Assembly: GCA_017462125.1 (NCBI GenBank)
Contig: JAFTRQ010000037.1
Span: 1-64,000, forward strand
Direction of reading: 5' to 3'
From: Clostridia bacterium
GTDB lineage: Bacteria > Bacillota_A > Clostridia > Oscillospirales > CAG-272
Length of the DNA: 64,000 bases
Positions 35,593 to 44,225 of this stretch are shown here, piece by piece (the first letter of the stretch is position 1; every line of letters begins with the position of its first letter). The translations under genes and the position numbers were made by a program. Under the pieces are notes generated by a model. It worked only from the letters and a program-made list of their open reading frames with translations. It was not told where the DNA came from and searched no databases.

Positions 35593-36752
35593 TGAACATA
35601 AAAGAGCTTGATCAATCCTTTGTTGCAGGAACCTACGGCCGCTTTCCCATAGCGCTCACGTCGGGAAAGGGATCACACGTCTTTGACGACGAGGGAAACG
35701 AATATATTGACCTTGGCACGGGTATTGCCGTGAATACCTTTGGCGTGGCAGACCCCGAGTGGATCGCGGCGGTCACCGCCCAGCTTAGTAAAATTCAACA
35801 TACGTCAAATCTCTATTTCAGCGAGCCCTGCGCGGTCTTAGCCAAGATGCTTTGCGAGAAAACGGGGATGAAGAAGGTCTTCTTTTCCAACTCGGGCGCG
35901 GAAGCCAATGAATGTGCTATCAAGACGGCGAGAAAATGGGGAGAGAAGACGAAGGGCGCGGAATATACTACGGTCATTACCCTTAAGGATAGCTTTCACG
36001 GAAGAACCCTTGCAACGCTTGCCGCAACCGGACAGGACGTGTTCCATAAGGACTTTTTGCCTATGCCGGAGGGCTTTGTCTACGCCGAGGCGAATAATAT
36101 CGACGACGTAAGAAGGCTTACGGACGAAAACAAGTGCTGTGCCGTTATGTTTGAGACGGTACAGGGCGAGGGCGGCGTTTTGCCGCTCAAAAAGGAATTT
36201 GTCGACGGGCTTGTTGAGGTTGCGAAGGAAAAGAATCTTCTCCTTATTGCCGATGAGGTCCAGACCGGTAACGGAAGAACAGGGCAGCTTTACGGCTATA
36301 TGAATTTCGGCATTCAACCCGATATTGTCAGCACGGCAAAGGGACTTGGCGGCGGGCTTCCCATTGGAGCAACGATGCTTGGTGAGAAGGTTCAGGACGT
36401 TCTCGGCGCGGGTATGCACGGCTCCACCTTCGGCGGAAACCCTGTTTCTTGCGCGGGCGCGATCAGCATTCTTTCACGTATCGATGAAAAGCTTCTTTCC
36501 GAGGTGAGAGAAAAGAGCGCGTATATCTTCTCGGCTCTTGCGTGCGCAGAAGGTGTCAAGAGCGTCAGCGGAATGGGGCTTATGATCGGAATTGAGACCG
36601 AAAAGGATGCCTCGGAGGTCATCAAAGCCTGTCGGGATAACGGCGTTCTTGTTATAAAGGCGAAGAGTAAGGTCAGACTTCTCCCCGCACTGAATATTCC
36701 GATGGAAGACCTTGAAAAGGCAATCGACGTACTGAAAAATGCATTGAAATAA
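35589..36752 (+). CDS. argD: Acetylornithine aminotransferase
   Basis: A 387-residue class III PLP aminotransferase that converts N-acetylglutamate semialdehyde to N-acetylornithine. The family motifs are FFSNSGAEANECAIK near residue 98, DSFHGRTLATLAATG near 135, DEVQTGNGRTG and the PLP lysine in STAKGLGGGLPIG near 245. The start overlaps the argB stop as ATGA; a second ATG directly adjacent (35592) is an alternative. argF follows 22 bases downstream. Confidence 0.95.
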   Translation: MMNIKELDQSFVAGTYGRFPIALTSGKGSHVFDDEGNEYIDLGTGIAVNTFGVADPEWIAAVTAQLSKIQHTSNLYFSEPCAVLAKMLCEKTGMKKVFFSNSGAEANECAIKTARKWGEKTKGAEYTTVITLKDSFHGRTLATLAATGQDVFHKDFLPMPEGFVYAEANNIDDVRRLTDENKCCAVMFETVQGEGGVLPLKKEFVDGLVEVAKEKNLLLIADEVQTGNGRTGQLYGYMNFGIQPDIVSTAKGLGGGLPIGATMLGEKVQDVLGAGMHGSTFGGNPVSCAGAISILSRIDEKLLSEVREKSAYIFSALACAEGVKSVSGMGLMIGIETEKDASEVIKACRDNGVLVIKAKSKVRLLPALNIPMEDLEKAIDVLKNALK

Positions 36753-36774
36753 ACCCGAGAATGGAGAAACCCCA

Positions 36775-37677
36775 ATGAAACATTTATTGAAATTATCCGA
36801 TTGGTCGGAAAAAGAGATAATAGATACCCTCAATCTTGCCGATCAGTTGAAATTTGAAAAAAAGAACGGAATTGAGCACCATCACCTGAAGGGCAAGACT
36901 CTGGGAATGATCTTTGAGAAGTCCTCGACTCGAACCCGTGTGTCCTTTGAGGTGGGAATGTATGACCTTGGAGGCTATGCGCTTTTCCTTTCCTCACGCG
37001 ACCTGCAGATAGGTCGTGGTGAGCCCGTAGGCGACACCGCGCGCGTGCTCTCTCGCTACATCGACGGAATTATGATCAGAACCTTTGCGCAGGAGGAGGT
37101 TGAAAACCTTGCGACTCTTGGCAGCATCCCGATCATTAACGGTCTTACCGACTACTGTCACCCCTGTCAGGTCTTGGCCGATCTTATGACGATCCGTGAG
37201 CATAAGGGAATCCTTAAGGGCAATAAGCTGGTTTATATCGGCGACGGAAACAATATGGCCAATTCTCTGATCGTTGGCGGTATCAAGGTTGGTATGGAGG
37301 TTGCGGTCGCTTGTCCCGAGGGATACAGACCCGATGCCGAGATCATGAAATGGGCTGCTGAAAATGGCAAGTTCACCTGTACCGACAACGTTCTTGAGGC
37401 GGCAAAGGACGCAGACGTGCTTTACACAGATGTCTGGGCGTCTATGGGACAGGAATCCGAGGCGGAGGAAAGAAAGAAGATCTTCAAGGGTTATCAGATC
37501 AATGACGCCGTTATGGCAGTAGCCAAGCCGGATGCAATGGTGCTTCACTGTCTTCCCGCACACCGCGAGGAGGAGATCACCGCGAAGGTCTTTGAGGCTC
37601 ATGCAGCCGAAATCTTCGACGAGGCGGAAAACCGTCTCCACGCTCAAAAAGCAGTTATGGTTATGTGTATGAAATAA
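36775..37677 (+). CDS. argF: Ornithine carbamoyltransferase
   Basis: A 300-residue transcarbamylase that forms citrulline from ornithine and carbamoyl phosphate. The carbamoyl-phosphate motif FEKSSTRTR is at residues 47-55, and HPCQVLADLMT and HCLPAHR (near 258-264), the ornithine loop, are present. The ATGGAGA region before the ATG provides the ribosome site. It is the last arg gene. Biosynthetic rather than deiminase-pathway use is supported by the operon. A palindromic element follows the stop. Confidence 0.96.
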   Translation: MKHLLKLSDWSEKEIIDTLNLADQLKFEKKNGIEHHHLKGKTLGMIFEKSSTRTRVSFEVGMYDLGGYALFLSSRDLQIGRGEPVGDTARVLSRYIDGIMIRTFAQEEVENLATLGSIPIINGLTDYCHPCQVLADLMTIREHKGILKGNKLVYIGDGNNMANSLIVGGIKVGMEVAVACPEGYRPDAEIMKWAAENGKFTCTDNVLEAAKDADVLYTDVWASMGQESEAEERKKIFKGYQINDAVMAVAKPDAMVLHCLPAHREEEITAKVFEAHAAEIFDEAENRLHAQKAVMVMCMK

Positions 37678-37688
37678 ATGAACGTGAA

Positions 37689-37754
37689 TGCGGGGGAAGA
37701 AAACTTCTTGAAAGAAGTTTTCTTCCCCCGCACCCCCATTTTTCAAGAACTTTT
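37689..37754 (+). repeat. GC-capped palindromic element after argF
   Basis: A perfect 21-bp stem (37689-37709 with 37712-37732) with an ACTTCTT/AAGAAGT core is followed by the tail CCCCCATTTTTCAAGAACTT. It probably marks the end of the arg transcript, since the next gene is on the other strand. Confidence 0.8.
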
Positions 37755-37803
37755 ATGGGAAAGGGATGTTTTTTGTTCAATTCCTGTTTTGTTTCCGCGA
37801 ATT

Positions 37804-39054
37804 TTATCTGTTTATTTCTGCAATCTCACCGTTGTTGACAAGCTCGCTCTGTCCTCCTGCGCGAATATTGGTAAATTGCAATTTGTTGATCGTTCCTCGG
37901 TTGACCATTACCGGCATATCACCCTTGTCGGTGTGATTTTCCTGAGTCACGTCATTGACGATCATATTTTCAACCGTAGCGCACTGACCCACGTAGATCG
38001 TCTCAACGGGTGTGTCGGTCTCAATGCGGTGGACGGCGTCAATGGTCAGATTTTTTACGGTCAGATCGTTCTGCACGTAGAGCAGGGGATAGATGTAGCT
38101 GTTGCCCTTCATATATTCGGGCTTTCTCTCCGCCTTGGACATATAAATGTGATCGAGGTGGATGCCGTCGTAGCGACCGGTAGCATCGCCGGGATAGAAC
38201 TTGGTGATACCGATGCCGTACTGATAATAGGTTCCGTGTACGTTGGTGATGCGAATGTTCTCGATGTTTTCTCCAACCGCAAGAAGTCTGACCGCACTGT
38301 GACAGTTTTCAGAGTAGATGCCGTCGATGGTAATGTTGGTGCAGTCACCGCAGCTGCCCTCGTGAGCGTTGATGGCAACAAGATCGTCGTAGCAGGTGCC
38401 CTTTAAGTTGCGGATAACGCCAAAGTGGCAGTTGCCGTCGAAATGCACGCCGTCAAGGTTGACCGCATAGGGGTTGCCCATATTGTAATCAAAAACAATG
38501 TTTTCAATCGTGAAATAGGAAACTCGGTCAAAGGTCGCGCCGTAGTGAACGGGGTCCTTGAAGGTCATATTCGCCATTCGAAGTCCGCGCACGCCGTAAA
38601 AGAGCATTCCGTCGCCCGAGTAGCCGTATGGCTCGCGGACGTGAGTCTGCTCGGGGTTTGCAAGCTGCTTCATATTGTTGAAATTCCAGATGCCACCCTC
38701 GATCTCGATGTTTTCGGTCATAATCTCGGGCAGATATTTGTTGACGTGCGCCCAGAGATAGTAGGGATCGCCGTTATAGATAGTCTTGTATTTTTCGGGA
38801 ATTCGCTCGGCATAGCACTCCACCATTCTGTTTGAGATCATAGGGCAGTTGGACATATCCATCAGCCGGACCTCGGCGTAGCGGGGGAGGGTCAGCTTGA
38901 AATTAGAGGGAAGCGTCAGCGTCTTTGATATAAGATAGCATTTTTCGGGTACGGGAAGGGAGACCTCGCAGACACCGCTGTCTATCATCTCCTGAATCGC
39001 GGGGTAATCGTCGTGAATACCGTCGCCGTAAAGCTTGTTTTTTAACGTGATCAT
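37804..39054 (-). CDS. Right-handed beta-helix (pectate lyase/GH28-like fold) protein
   Basis: A 416-residue protein with the start of a pectin-lyase fold: KNKLYGDGIHDDYPAIQEMI, a common N-terminal cap in GH28-like and phage tail-spike-type helices. Many short strands of the form NI-x-I follow. Candidate catalytic acids are in NLDGVHFDGNCHFG (near residue 200) and YDDLVAINAHEG, which resemble the DG and DD-x-x-x-x-N-x-H pattern of clan GH-N-like helices. There is no signal peptide. GGAGG sits nine bases before the ATG at 39054; a longer frame starts at 39078. A TATAAT-like -10 lies at 39095-39100. It is a single-gene unit, divergent from the ZIP transporter. A glycan hydrolase or lyase role is inferred. 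Confidence 0.75.
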   Translation of the reverse strand: MITLKNKLYGDGIHDDYPAIQEMIDSGVCEVSLPVPEKCYLISKTLTLPSNFKLTLPRYAEVRLMDMSNCPMISNRMVECYAERIPEKYKTIYNGDPYYLWAHVNKYLPEIMTENIEIEGGIWNFNNMKQLANPEQTHVREPYGYSGDGMLFYGVRGLRMANMTFKDPVHYGATFDRVSYFTIENIVFDYNMGNPYAVNLDGVHFDGNCHFGVIRNLKGTCYDDLVAINAHEGSCGDCTNITIDGIYSENCHSAVRLLAVGENIENIRITNVHGTYYQYGIGITKFYPGDATGRYDGIHLDHIYMSKAERKPEYMKGNSYIYPLLYVQNDLTVKNLTIDAVHRIETDTPVETIYVGQCATVENMIVNDVTQENHTDKGDMPVMVNRGTINKLQFTNIRAGGQSELVNNGEIAEINR

Positions 39055-39173
39055 AAAAAGAAACCTCCGATCGGGCAAAGATAAGGCTAATATTATTATA
39101 AAGCGTATCCTGTGATATTTCTATTGCTTTTTTGTCATATTTTAGTGAATTTTTATCATTTTTCGCTTTGCCC

Positions 39174-39188
39174 TGTGACTTGGTCACA
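39174..39188. promoter_or_regulatory. Inverted repeat upstream of the ZIP promoter (possible operator)
   Basis: TGTGAC (39174-39179), a 3-nt spacer and GTCACA (39183-39188), about 17 bp upstream of the -35 box. It could bind a dimeric metal-responsive regulator. I cannot assign it to a known site class. Confidence 0.35.
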
Positions 39189-39204
39189 TCGGGAAAAAAT
39201 TGTG

Positions 39205-39233
39205 TTGACTTTGTCGCGACGGTAATGTATAAT
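39205..39233 (+). promoter_or_regulatory. Sigma-A promoter of the ZIP transporter
   Basis: TTGACT (39205-39210), 17 bp and exact TATAAT (39228-39233). Confidence 0.85.
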
Positions 39234-39266
39234 TTAATCAAGAAAACGTTGCGAAGGAGATCTTGT

Positions 39267-40067
39267 ATGGAAATGGTACTTCTGACAGCCCTCGGTGTTG
39301 GCGGAGCAACCGTGATCGGAGCACTGATAGGCTTTGTTTTTAAAAAAGCGTCTCATAAATTCAGCGATATCGTTTTGGCGTTTGCGGCGGGCGTGATGCT
39401 TGCGGCGGCGGTTTTGGGATTGATCATCCCGTCTGTGGAGCACGGCTTTGCGATGCTTCGCCCAAATGACGATTCACCGTATATGGGGCAAAAATTACTT
39501 GCGCTTTTCATAACCGTGGCGGGCGTGTTTGTCGGAGCGCTTTGTCTGAATCTGATCGACAAGCTTGTGCCGCACCTACACAAAATGGTGGGAACGGATA
39601 TCGAAGATCACAAAAACAATCAAAAGACAGGCAAGGTTTTGCTTTTTGTGATGGCAATCGCCATTCATAATCTGCCAGAGGGAATCGCGGCAGGTGTTGG
39701 CTTCGGCTCGGGCAACGTAGGCGAGGCTTTGCTGATCGCGGGCGGTATCGCTCTGCAGAATATCCCCGAGGGTATGGTGATCATTGCGCCAATGCTTTCC
39801 GCGGGGGTAAAGCCAAGCCGCACGTTTCTCATTGCGATGGGAACAGGGCTTGTGGAGGTGGTCGGAACCTTTCTCGGTTATTTCGCTGTCAGTGTTTCAA
39901 CGGCAATATTGCCGTTCGCTTTGGCTTTTGCCGGCGGTACGATGCTGTATGTGATCAGCGATGAGATGATTCCCGAAACCCATGCCCACGGAAGTGAGCG
40001 CGGAGCTACTTACGCGCTTCTTATAGGCTTTTGTCTGATGCTGGTTTTTGACGTTTTGCTGGGTTGA
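39267..40067 (+). CDS. ZIP family divalent metal transporter
   Basis: A 266-residue membrane protein of the ZIP family (ZupT/GufA-like) that carries zinc and related divalent metals. About eight transmembrane segments are visible, with the metal-site motifs HNLPEGIAAGVGFG near residue 131 and GIALQNIPEGMVI near 163 in helices IV and V. A His-containing loop (HLHKMVGTDIEDHKNNQ) lies between helices III and IV. The frame opens upstream at 39132, but AAGGAGA precedes the ATG at 39267 and the promoter lies at 39205-39233, so the short form is correct. It has its own promoter and a candidate operator. Confidence 0.92.
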   Translation: MEMVLLTALGVGGATVIGALIGFVFKKASHKFSDIVLAFAAGVMLAAAVLGLIIPSVEHGFAMLRPNDDSPYMGQKLLALFITVAGVFVGALCLNLIDKLVPHLHKMVGTDIEDHKNNQKTGKVLLFVMAIAIHNLPEGIAAGVGFGSGNVGEALLIAGGIALQNIPEGMVIIAPMLSAGVKPSRTFLIAMGTGLVEVVGTFLGYFAVSVSTAILPFALAFAGGTMLYVISDEMIPETHAHGSERGATYALLIGFCLMLVFDVLLG

Positions 40068-40144
40068 TCGCGCTTTTTGTGGATTATCACGATAAATTTT
40101 CGATGAATCCTCCTGCTTTTCTACGCATTTTTCGCAACTTGTCC

Positions 40145-40173
40145 TTGACAGAATCGCGAGAAAATAGTATAAT
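40145..40173 (+). promoter_or_regulatory. Consensus sigma-A promoter of purC
   Basis: Exact TTGACA (40145-40150), 17 bp and exact TATAAT (40168-40173). The ~70-base leader has small CGG/CCG helices but no recognised purine riboswitch. Confidence 0.88.
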
Positions 40174-40249
40174 GGTAGAGTAATATTTTTCGGTACCGTA
40201 AATTAACGGACAAGCCGACGGGAAGCCCCGCGGTCAAAAAGGAGTAATT

Positions 40250-40948
40250 ATGAATCTGCTTTACAAAGGTAAAACAAAAGACGTTTACGCACTTGAAAAT
40301 GGCAACGTTCTCCTGAAGTTCAAGGATGACTGCACAGGCAAGGACGGTGTGTTCGATCCCGGTGAGAACAGCGTAGGACTTACCATCGACGGTATTGGAA
40401 AGGCAAATCTTCAGACGTCCGTTTACTATTTTGATCTCTGCAACAAGGCGGGCATCAAAACCCACTACGTTTCTGCAGATATTGAGAACGCTACCATGGA
40501 GGTTCTTCCCGCAGAATGCTTCGGCAAGGACAAGGGCGGTAACGGACTTGAGGTTATCTGCCGTCTTGTGGCTACGGGTAGCTTTATCCGCAGATACGGC
40601 GAGTATATCAAGAACGGTACTCCTCTTGAGGGCGGTTACGTTGAGTGTACCTTCAAGAACGACGAAAAGGGCGACCCGCTGGTAACAGGCGAGGGTCTCG
40701 TAGCGCTCGGTATTATGACTCCCGAGATGTTCGAAAGCCTTAAGGCGCAGACTCTTGCTATCACCAAGATCGTTGCCGACGACCTGAAGACCCTTGGCCT
40801 CGACCTTTGGGATATCAAGTTAGAGTTTGGTTACAACAACGGCGAGGTGATCCTCATCGACGAGATCGCTTCGGGTAACATGAGAGTTTATAAGGGTGAC
40901 GAGATCGTTGACCCCGTTGAGCTCACCAAGATCAGTAATAACAGATAA
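40250..40948 (+). CDS. purC: Phosphoribosylaminoimidazole-succinocarboxamide synthase (SAICAR synthase)
   Basis: A 232-residue ATP-dependent enzyme that adds aspartate to CAIR in de novo purine synthesis. The N-terminal [16 protein letters not shown] loop, [18 protein letters not shown] (near residue 103) and the C-terminal [18 protein letters not shown] segment are typical. It stands alone with a consensus promoter and is not in a pur cluster. A palindromic element follows. AAAAAGGAG gives the ribosome site. Confidence 0.96.
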   Translation: MNLLYKGKTKDVYALENGNVLLKFKDDCTGKDGVFDPGENSVGLTIDGIGKANLQTSVYYFDLCNKAGIKTHYVSADIENATMEVLPAECFGKDKGGNGLEVICRLVATGSFIRRYGEYIKNGTPLEGGYVECTFKNDEKGDPLVTGEGLVALGIMTPEMFESLKAQTLAITKIVADDLKTLGLDLWDIKLEFGYNNGEVILIDEIASGNMRVYKGDEIVDPVELTKISNNR

Positions 40949-40960
40949 TTGACTGAATAG

Positions 40961-41038
40961 GGGGGAAGGGGAAAACTTCTTTTAAGAAGTTTTCCCCTTC
41001 CCCCATACCCCCAACCCCTTTCAAGAACTCTCAAAAAG
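40961..41038 (+). repeat. GC-capped palindromic element after purC
   Basis: A ~21-bp stem (40961-40981 with 40984-41004), GGGGGAAGGGGAAAACTTCT with its complement, is followed by the tail CCCCTTTCAAGAACTCTC (about 41014-41031). Confidence 0.78.
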
Positions 41039-41059
41039 AAGAATTATATGGATGGTTTA

Positions 41060-41088
41060 TTGATTTTTCGGGAAAAGTGTGTTATACT
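41060..41088 (+). promoter_or_regulatory. Promoter of the seven-gene APH-to-GDPD operon
   Basis: TTGATT (41060-41065), 17 bp and TATACT (41083-41088), 34 bp upstream of the first start. Confidence 0.7.
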
Positions 41089-41121
41089 GTAAAAGAGAAC
41101 GCATATATAGGGGGGGACGAT

Positions 41122-42009
41122 ATGATTTTTGCTTCAAAAACGCTGATAAACAAGGGTTGGTCGGGCGACAAGAAATACAAGGTCACCACAGCCGACGGAA
41201 AGACCTACCTATACCGCGTTTCGCCTGCCGAGCAGTACGAGCGCAAAAAGCAGGAATACGAATATATGCAAAAGGTAGTGGCACTTGGCATCCCTATGTG
41301 TCTGCCCATTGAGTTCGGGCAAAATGAAGAAGGCGTGTATTCGATCCAAAGCTTTATCGATGGCGGTGATGCCGAAGAAATGATCAAAGGAATGACCGAT
41401 GATCAGGTCTATTCTTACGGCTTTGAAGCGGGCAGGATATTAAAAAAGATACATTCGCGGAAAGCCCCCGACGATGTCCCCGATTGGAAACAGAGATATA
41501 ACGCAAAGATCGACCGTAAGCTGAAAATGTATGCCGAATGCCCCTTGAAATATGAGCACGGCGACAGATTCGTCGAATTTATCGCGTCCCATAGGCATCT
41601 GCTCGAAACCCGTCCTCAATGCTATCATCATGGCGACTATCACATCGGAAATATGATGATCGGCAACGATGGCATACTCTATATTATTGATTTCAACCGC
41701 TATGATTTCGGTGACCCGTGGGAGGAATTTAACCGCATCGTATGGTGTGCGCAGGCGTCTCCAAGCTTTGCTTCGGGGATGGTGGACGGCTATTTTGACA
41801 GCAAGCCTCCGATGGAGTTTTGGAAGCTGTTAGCGCTCTATATTGCTACAAACACGCTGTCGAGCCTGCCGTGGGCGATCCCGTTTGGTGAAAAAGAGAT
41901 CGAAACCATGACAAAACAGGCAGAGGAAGTGCTACTTTGGTATGATAATATGAAAAACGTTGTGCCGAGGTGGTACTGCGGAAAGGGGAAAGGGGATGAA
42001 ATATCTTGA
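41122..42009 (+). CDS. APH-fold phosphotransferase (aminoglycoside phosphotransferase-like kinase)
   Basis: A 295-residue small-molecule kinase of the aminoglycoside/choline kinase fold. The catalytic loop HHGDYHIGNMMIG (Brenner-like HGDxHxxN, near residue 175) and the metal motif IIDFNRYDFGDPWEEF (near 197) are intact. The N-lobe begins SKTLINKGWSGDKKYKV. Chromosomal Firmicute members phosphorylate varied metabolites or antibiotics, and no resistance function should be assumed. The ATG at 41122 follows a GGGGGGGA ribosome site. The next gene starts inside its 3' end, so the AAA ATPase is co-translated. Confidence 0.88.
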   Translation: MIFASKTLINKGWSGDKKYKVTTADGKTYLYRVSPAEQYERKKQEYEYMQKVVALGIPMCLPIEFGQNEEGVYSIQSFIDGGDAEEMIKGMTDDQVYSYGFEAGRILKKIHSRKAPDDVPDWKQRYNAKIDRKLKMYAECPLKYEHGDRFVEFIASHRHLLETRPQCYHHGDYHIGNMMIGNDGILYIIDFNRYDFGDPWEEFNRIVWCAQASPSFASGMVDGYFDSKPPMEFWKLLALYIATNTLSSLPWAIPFGEKEIETMTKQAEEVLLWYDNMKNVVPRWYCGKGKGDEIS

Positions 42010-42886
42010 AAGCTTTACTCTTCCTACCGAGGATGATGAGTATGCTTATTTATGGTCGAAAAAATTAGGTAAGATCGATATGCAGTGCTATTCAAGCACG
42101 AATGTTTATCCCTTCAAGCTTTTCCCGCAAAAGGGTCTTGAAAGACTTGATTTTGAGCAGGTCACCATTATATACGGTGGTAACGGCTCGGGAAAATCCA
42201 CGCTTCTCAATCTGATTGCTGAAAAACTCAAGCTGGAGCGTTCCGCCCCCTTCAATAATACGCCTTATATTGAGAATTATTTGGATTTCTGCCAACACAC
42301 GCTTTCTTTCGGAAAAAGCGCGCCAAAGGGAAGCGGAATCATCACCAGCGACGGTGTTTTTGATTCTCTGCTCGATATTCGCGCGATAAACGAAGGAGTA
42401 GACCGCCGCCGAGAGATGCTTTTTGAAGAATACTATCAGAGCCGTGAGGAAGCGTATCTTTTGCGTGATCTTGGTGACCTTGACGAGTTCAAGCGCAGAA
42501 ATGAGACCAAGCGGCAGACGAAATCAAGCTACGTTTCCAAAAGATTGCCAAAAGAGATTAACGGTATGTCAAACGGAGAGACCGCGTATTTGTATTTTAC
42601 CAAAAGGATAGAGGAAAATGCGCTGTATCTTTTAGACGAGCCCGAGAACAGCCTTTCGGCAAAGCTGCAAGGTGAGCTCAGAAAATTCATCGAGAATTCG
42701 GTGCGTTTCTACGGATGTCAGTTCATAATCTCCACCCACTCGCCCTTTTTGCTGTCCTTAAAGGGTGCGAAGATCTACGATTTAGACTCTGTGCCCGTAC
42801 AGGCAAAAAAATGGACAGAGCTTGAAAATATGCGTATCTATCACGATTTTTTTGAAGCGCACAGAAATGAATTTGCGGAAAAATGA
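41996..42886 (+). CDS. AAA family ATPase (ABC-type head)
   Basis: A 296-residue soluble ATPase. Walker A is IYGGNGSGKSTLL (near residue 48), Walker B is LYLLDEPENSLS and the H-loop segment is IISTHSPFLLS. The order resembles RecF/SMC-like or OLD-type chromosomal AAA ATPases and not a transporter, since no membrane partner is present. The start overlaps the upstream kinase gene by 14 bases and GGAAAGGGG provides the ribosome site. Its stop overlaps the sfsA start by ATGA. Its function is unknown; co-expression with the kinase suggests they may work together. Confidence 0.85.
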   Translation: MKYLESFTLPTEDDEYAYLWSKKLGKIDMQCYSSTNVYPFKLFPQKGLERLDFEQVTIIYGGNGSGKSTLLNLIAEKLKLERSAPFNNTPYIENYLDFCQHTLSFGKSAPKGSGIITSDGVFDSLLDIRAINEGVDRRREMLFEEYYQSREEAYLLRDLGDLDEFKRRNETKRQTKSSYVSKRLPKEINGMSNGETAYLYFTKRIEENALYLLDEPENSLSAKLQGELRKFIENSVRFYGCQFIISTHSPFLLSLKGAKIYDLDSVPVQAKKWTELENMRIYHDFFEAHRNEFAEK

Positions 42887-43575
42887 GATATCAAGAAATA
42901 AAAAAAGCCAGGTTTCTCTCCCGCCCAAACCGTTTTATCGCGTATTGCGAAGTGGATGGCGCTTGTGAGACCGTACACGTTAAAAATACAGGCAGATGCC
43001 GTGAGCTTTTGGTGCCTGATGCCACGGTTTATCTTTCGGTGTCCGACAATCCCGCACGCAAGACGAAATACGACCTTGTAGCGGTGGAAAAGGAGACCGA
43101 CAGAGGCTTATTGCTGATCAATATGGATTCCCAAGCCCCCAACGAGGCGGCTTACGAATGGCTCTCTTCCGGCGGCTTGTTCGGAGAGGGCGCCAAGGTG
43201 CGCCGCGAGGTCACCTACGGCAATTCACGGTTCGATCTGTACGTCGAGCAGGAAAACAGGAAGGCATTCGTGGAGGTCAAGGGGGTGACCCTTGAGAAGG
43301 ACGGTGTTGCAAGCTTTCCCGACGCACCAACGGAGCGAGGCATCAAGCATCTTGAAGAGCTTGTAGCGGCAATGGAGAAAGGATACGATGCCTATATCCT
43401 GTTTGTTATACAGATGAAGGGGGTTCACGTTTTCACCCCAAACGATGAAACGCACAAGGCCTTTGGAGAGACGTTGCGACACGCGGCAGAGGCAGGCGTG
43501 CAAGTATTGGCATACGATTGTACTGTTACCCCCGATGAAATGACGGTGGATAATTCTGTAAAAATACGTTTATGA
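42883..43575 (+). CDS. sfsA: DNA/RNA nuclease SfsA family protein
   Basis: A 230-residue SfsA protein, first named for sugar fermentation stimulation and later assigned a nuclease fold. The N-terminus KKARFLSRPNRFIAYCEVDG and NTGRCRELL form the OB-like part. The PD-(D/E)xK-like part is SRFDLYVE with AFVEVKGVTL (near 112-130) and the FPDAPTERGIKHLEEL segment. The length is normal. It starts within the stop of the AAA ATPase gene (ATGA) and its own stop overlaps the next frame. The biological role of SfsA is still unclear. Confidence 0.93.
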   Translation: MRYQEIKKARFLSRPNRFIAYCEVDGACETVHVKNTGRCRELLVPDATVYLSVSDNPARKTKYDLVAVEKETDRGLLLINMDSQAPNEAAYEWLSSGGLFGEGAKVRREVTYGNSRFDLYVEQENRKAFVEVKGVTLEKDGVASFPDAPTERGIKHLEELVAAMEKGYDAYILFVIQMKGVHVFTPNDETHKAFGETLRHAAEAGVQVLAYDCTVTPDEMTVDNSVKIRL

Positions 43576-43586
43576 GAGGTATAAAA

Positions 43587-44204
43587 ATGAAAGTATTGAT
43601 GATTAACGGAAGCCCTAACGCGCAGGGCAATACGGCGCGTGCTCTTTCGGAAATGGAGCAGATCTTTGCCGCAGAGGGCATTGAGGTCGAAATTATCCAC
43701 GTTGGCAACAAAGCCATTCGCGGATGCATGGCTTGTCAGGCTTGTAAAAAGACGGGAGCTTGCGCGATCGACGATATGGTCAACGAGGTGGCGCAAAAGC
43801 TTGCGGAATGTGACGGAGTTGTGCTTGGAAGTCCCGTACATTATGCCGGACCCGCGGCAACGTTGGTTGCATTTCTTGACCGCTTGTTCTACAGCAGCAA
43901 ATCCGACAAGCGTATGAAGGTAGGTGCTTCGGTGGTAATTGCCCGCCGTGGCGGTTGCGCTTCTGCTTTTGATCAGCTGAACAAGTATTTCACGATCTGC
44001 GGTATGCCTGTAGCATCCAGCCAGTATTGGAACAGCGCTCACGGAGCGTTGCCCGGACAGGTAGAGGAGGATGCCGAGGGCCTTCAGACAATGCGCACAC
44101 TTGCCCATAATATGGTATTCTTGATGAAATCCATTGCTCTCGGTAAGGAAGCGTACGGTCTTCCCGAGCGCGAAAAGCCTGCTCGCACAAACTTTATCAG
44201 ATAA
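43587..44204 (+). CDS. Flavodoxin-like NAD(P)H-dependent FMN reductase
   Basis: A 205-residue flavodoxin-fold protein. The FMN phosphate loop GSPNAQGNTARA is at residues ~8-19 and the second flavin motif is GSPVHYAGPAATL. A cysteine cluster GCMACQACKKTGAC (near 47-60) is the sort seen in iron-sulfur flavoproteins and related oxidoreductases, so an Fe-S centre is possible. The ATG at 43587 has GAGAGGT at good spacing; an in-frame ATG at 43572 overlaps sfsA and is less likely. It precedes a peroxiredoxin gene, so the pair may handle oxidative stress. Confidence 0.88.
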   Translation: MKVLMINGSPNAQGNTARALSEMEQIFAAEGIEVEIIHVGNKAIRGCMACQACKKTGACAIDDMVNEVAQKLAECDGVVLGSPVHYAGPAATLVAFLDRLFYSSKSDKRMKVGASVVIARRGGCASAFDQLNKYFTICGMPVASSQYWNSAHGALPGQVEEDAEGLQTMRTLAHNMVFLMKSIALGKEAYGLPEREKPARTNFIR

Positions 44205-44225
44205 ACAAAAAATAGGGAGATAGAA

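Noticed and set aside
40174..40249. Purine riboswitch upstream of purC
   Set aside because: The leader is about 70 bases with no three-way junction or conserved loop pattern of the class.
41122..42009. Aminoglycoside resistance gene
   Set aside because: Only the general APH kinase fold is visible; there is no mobile context, and chromosomal relatives have diverse substrates.
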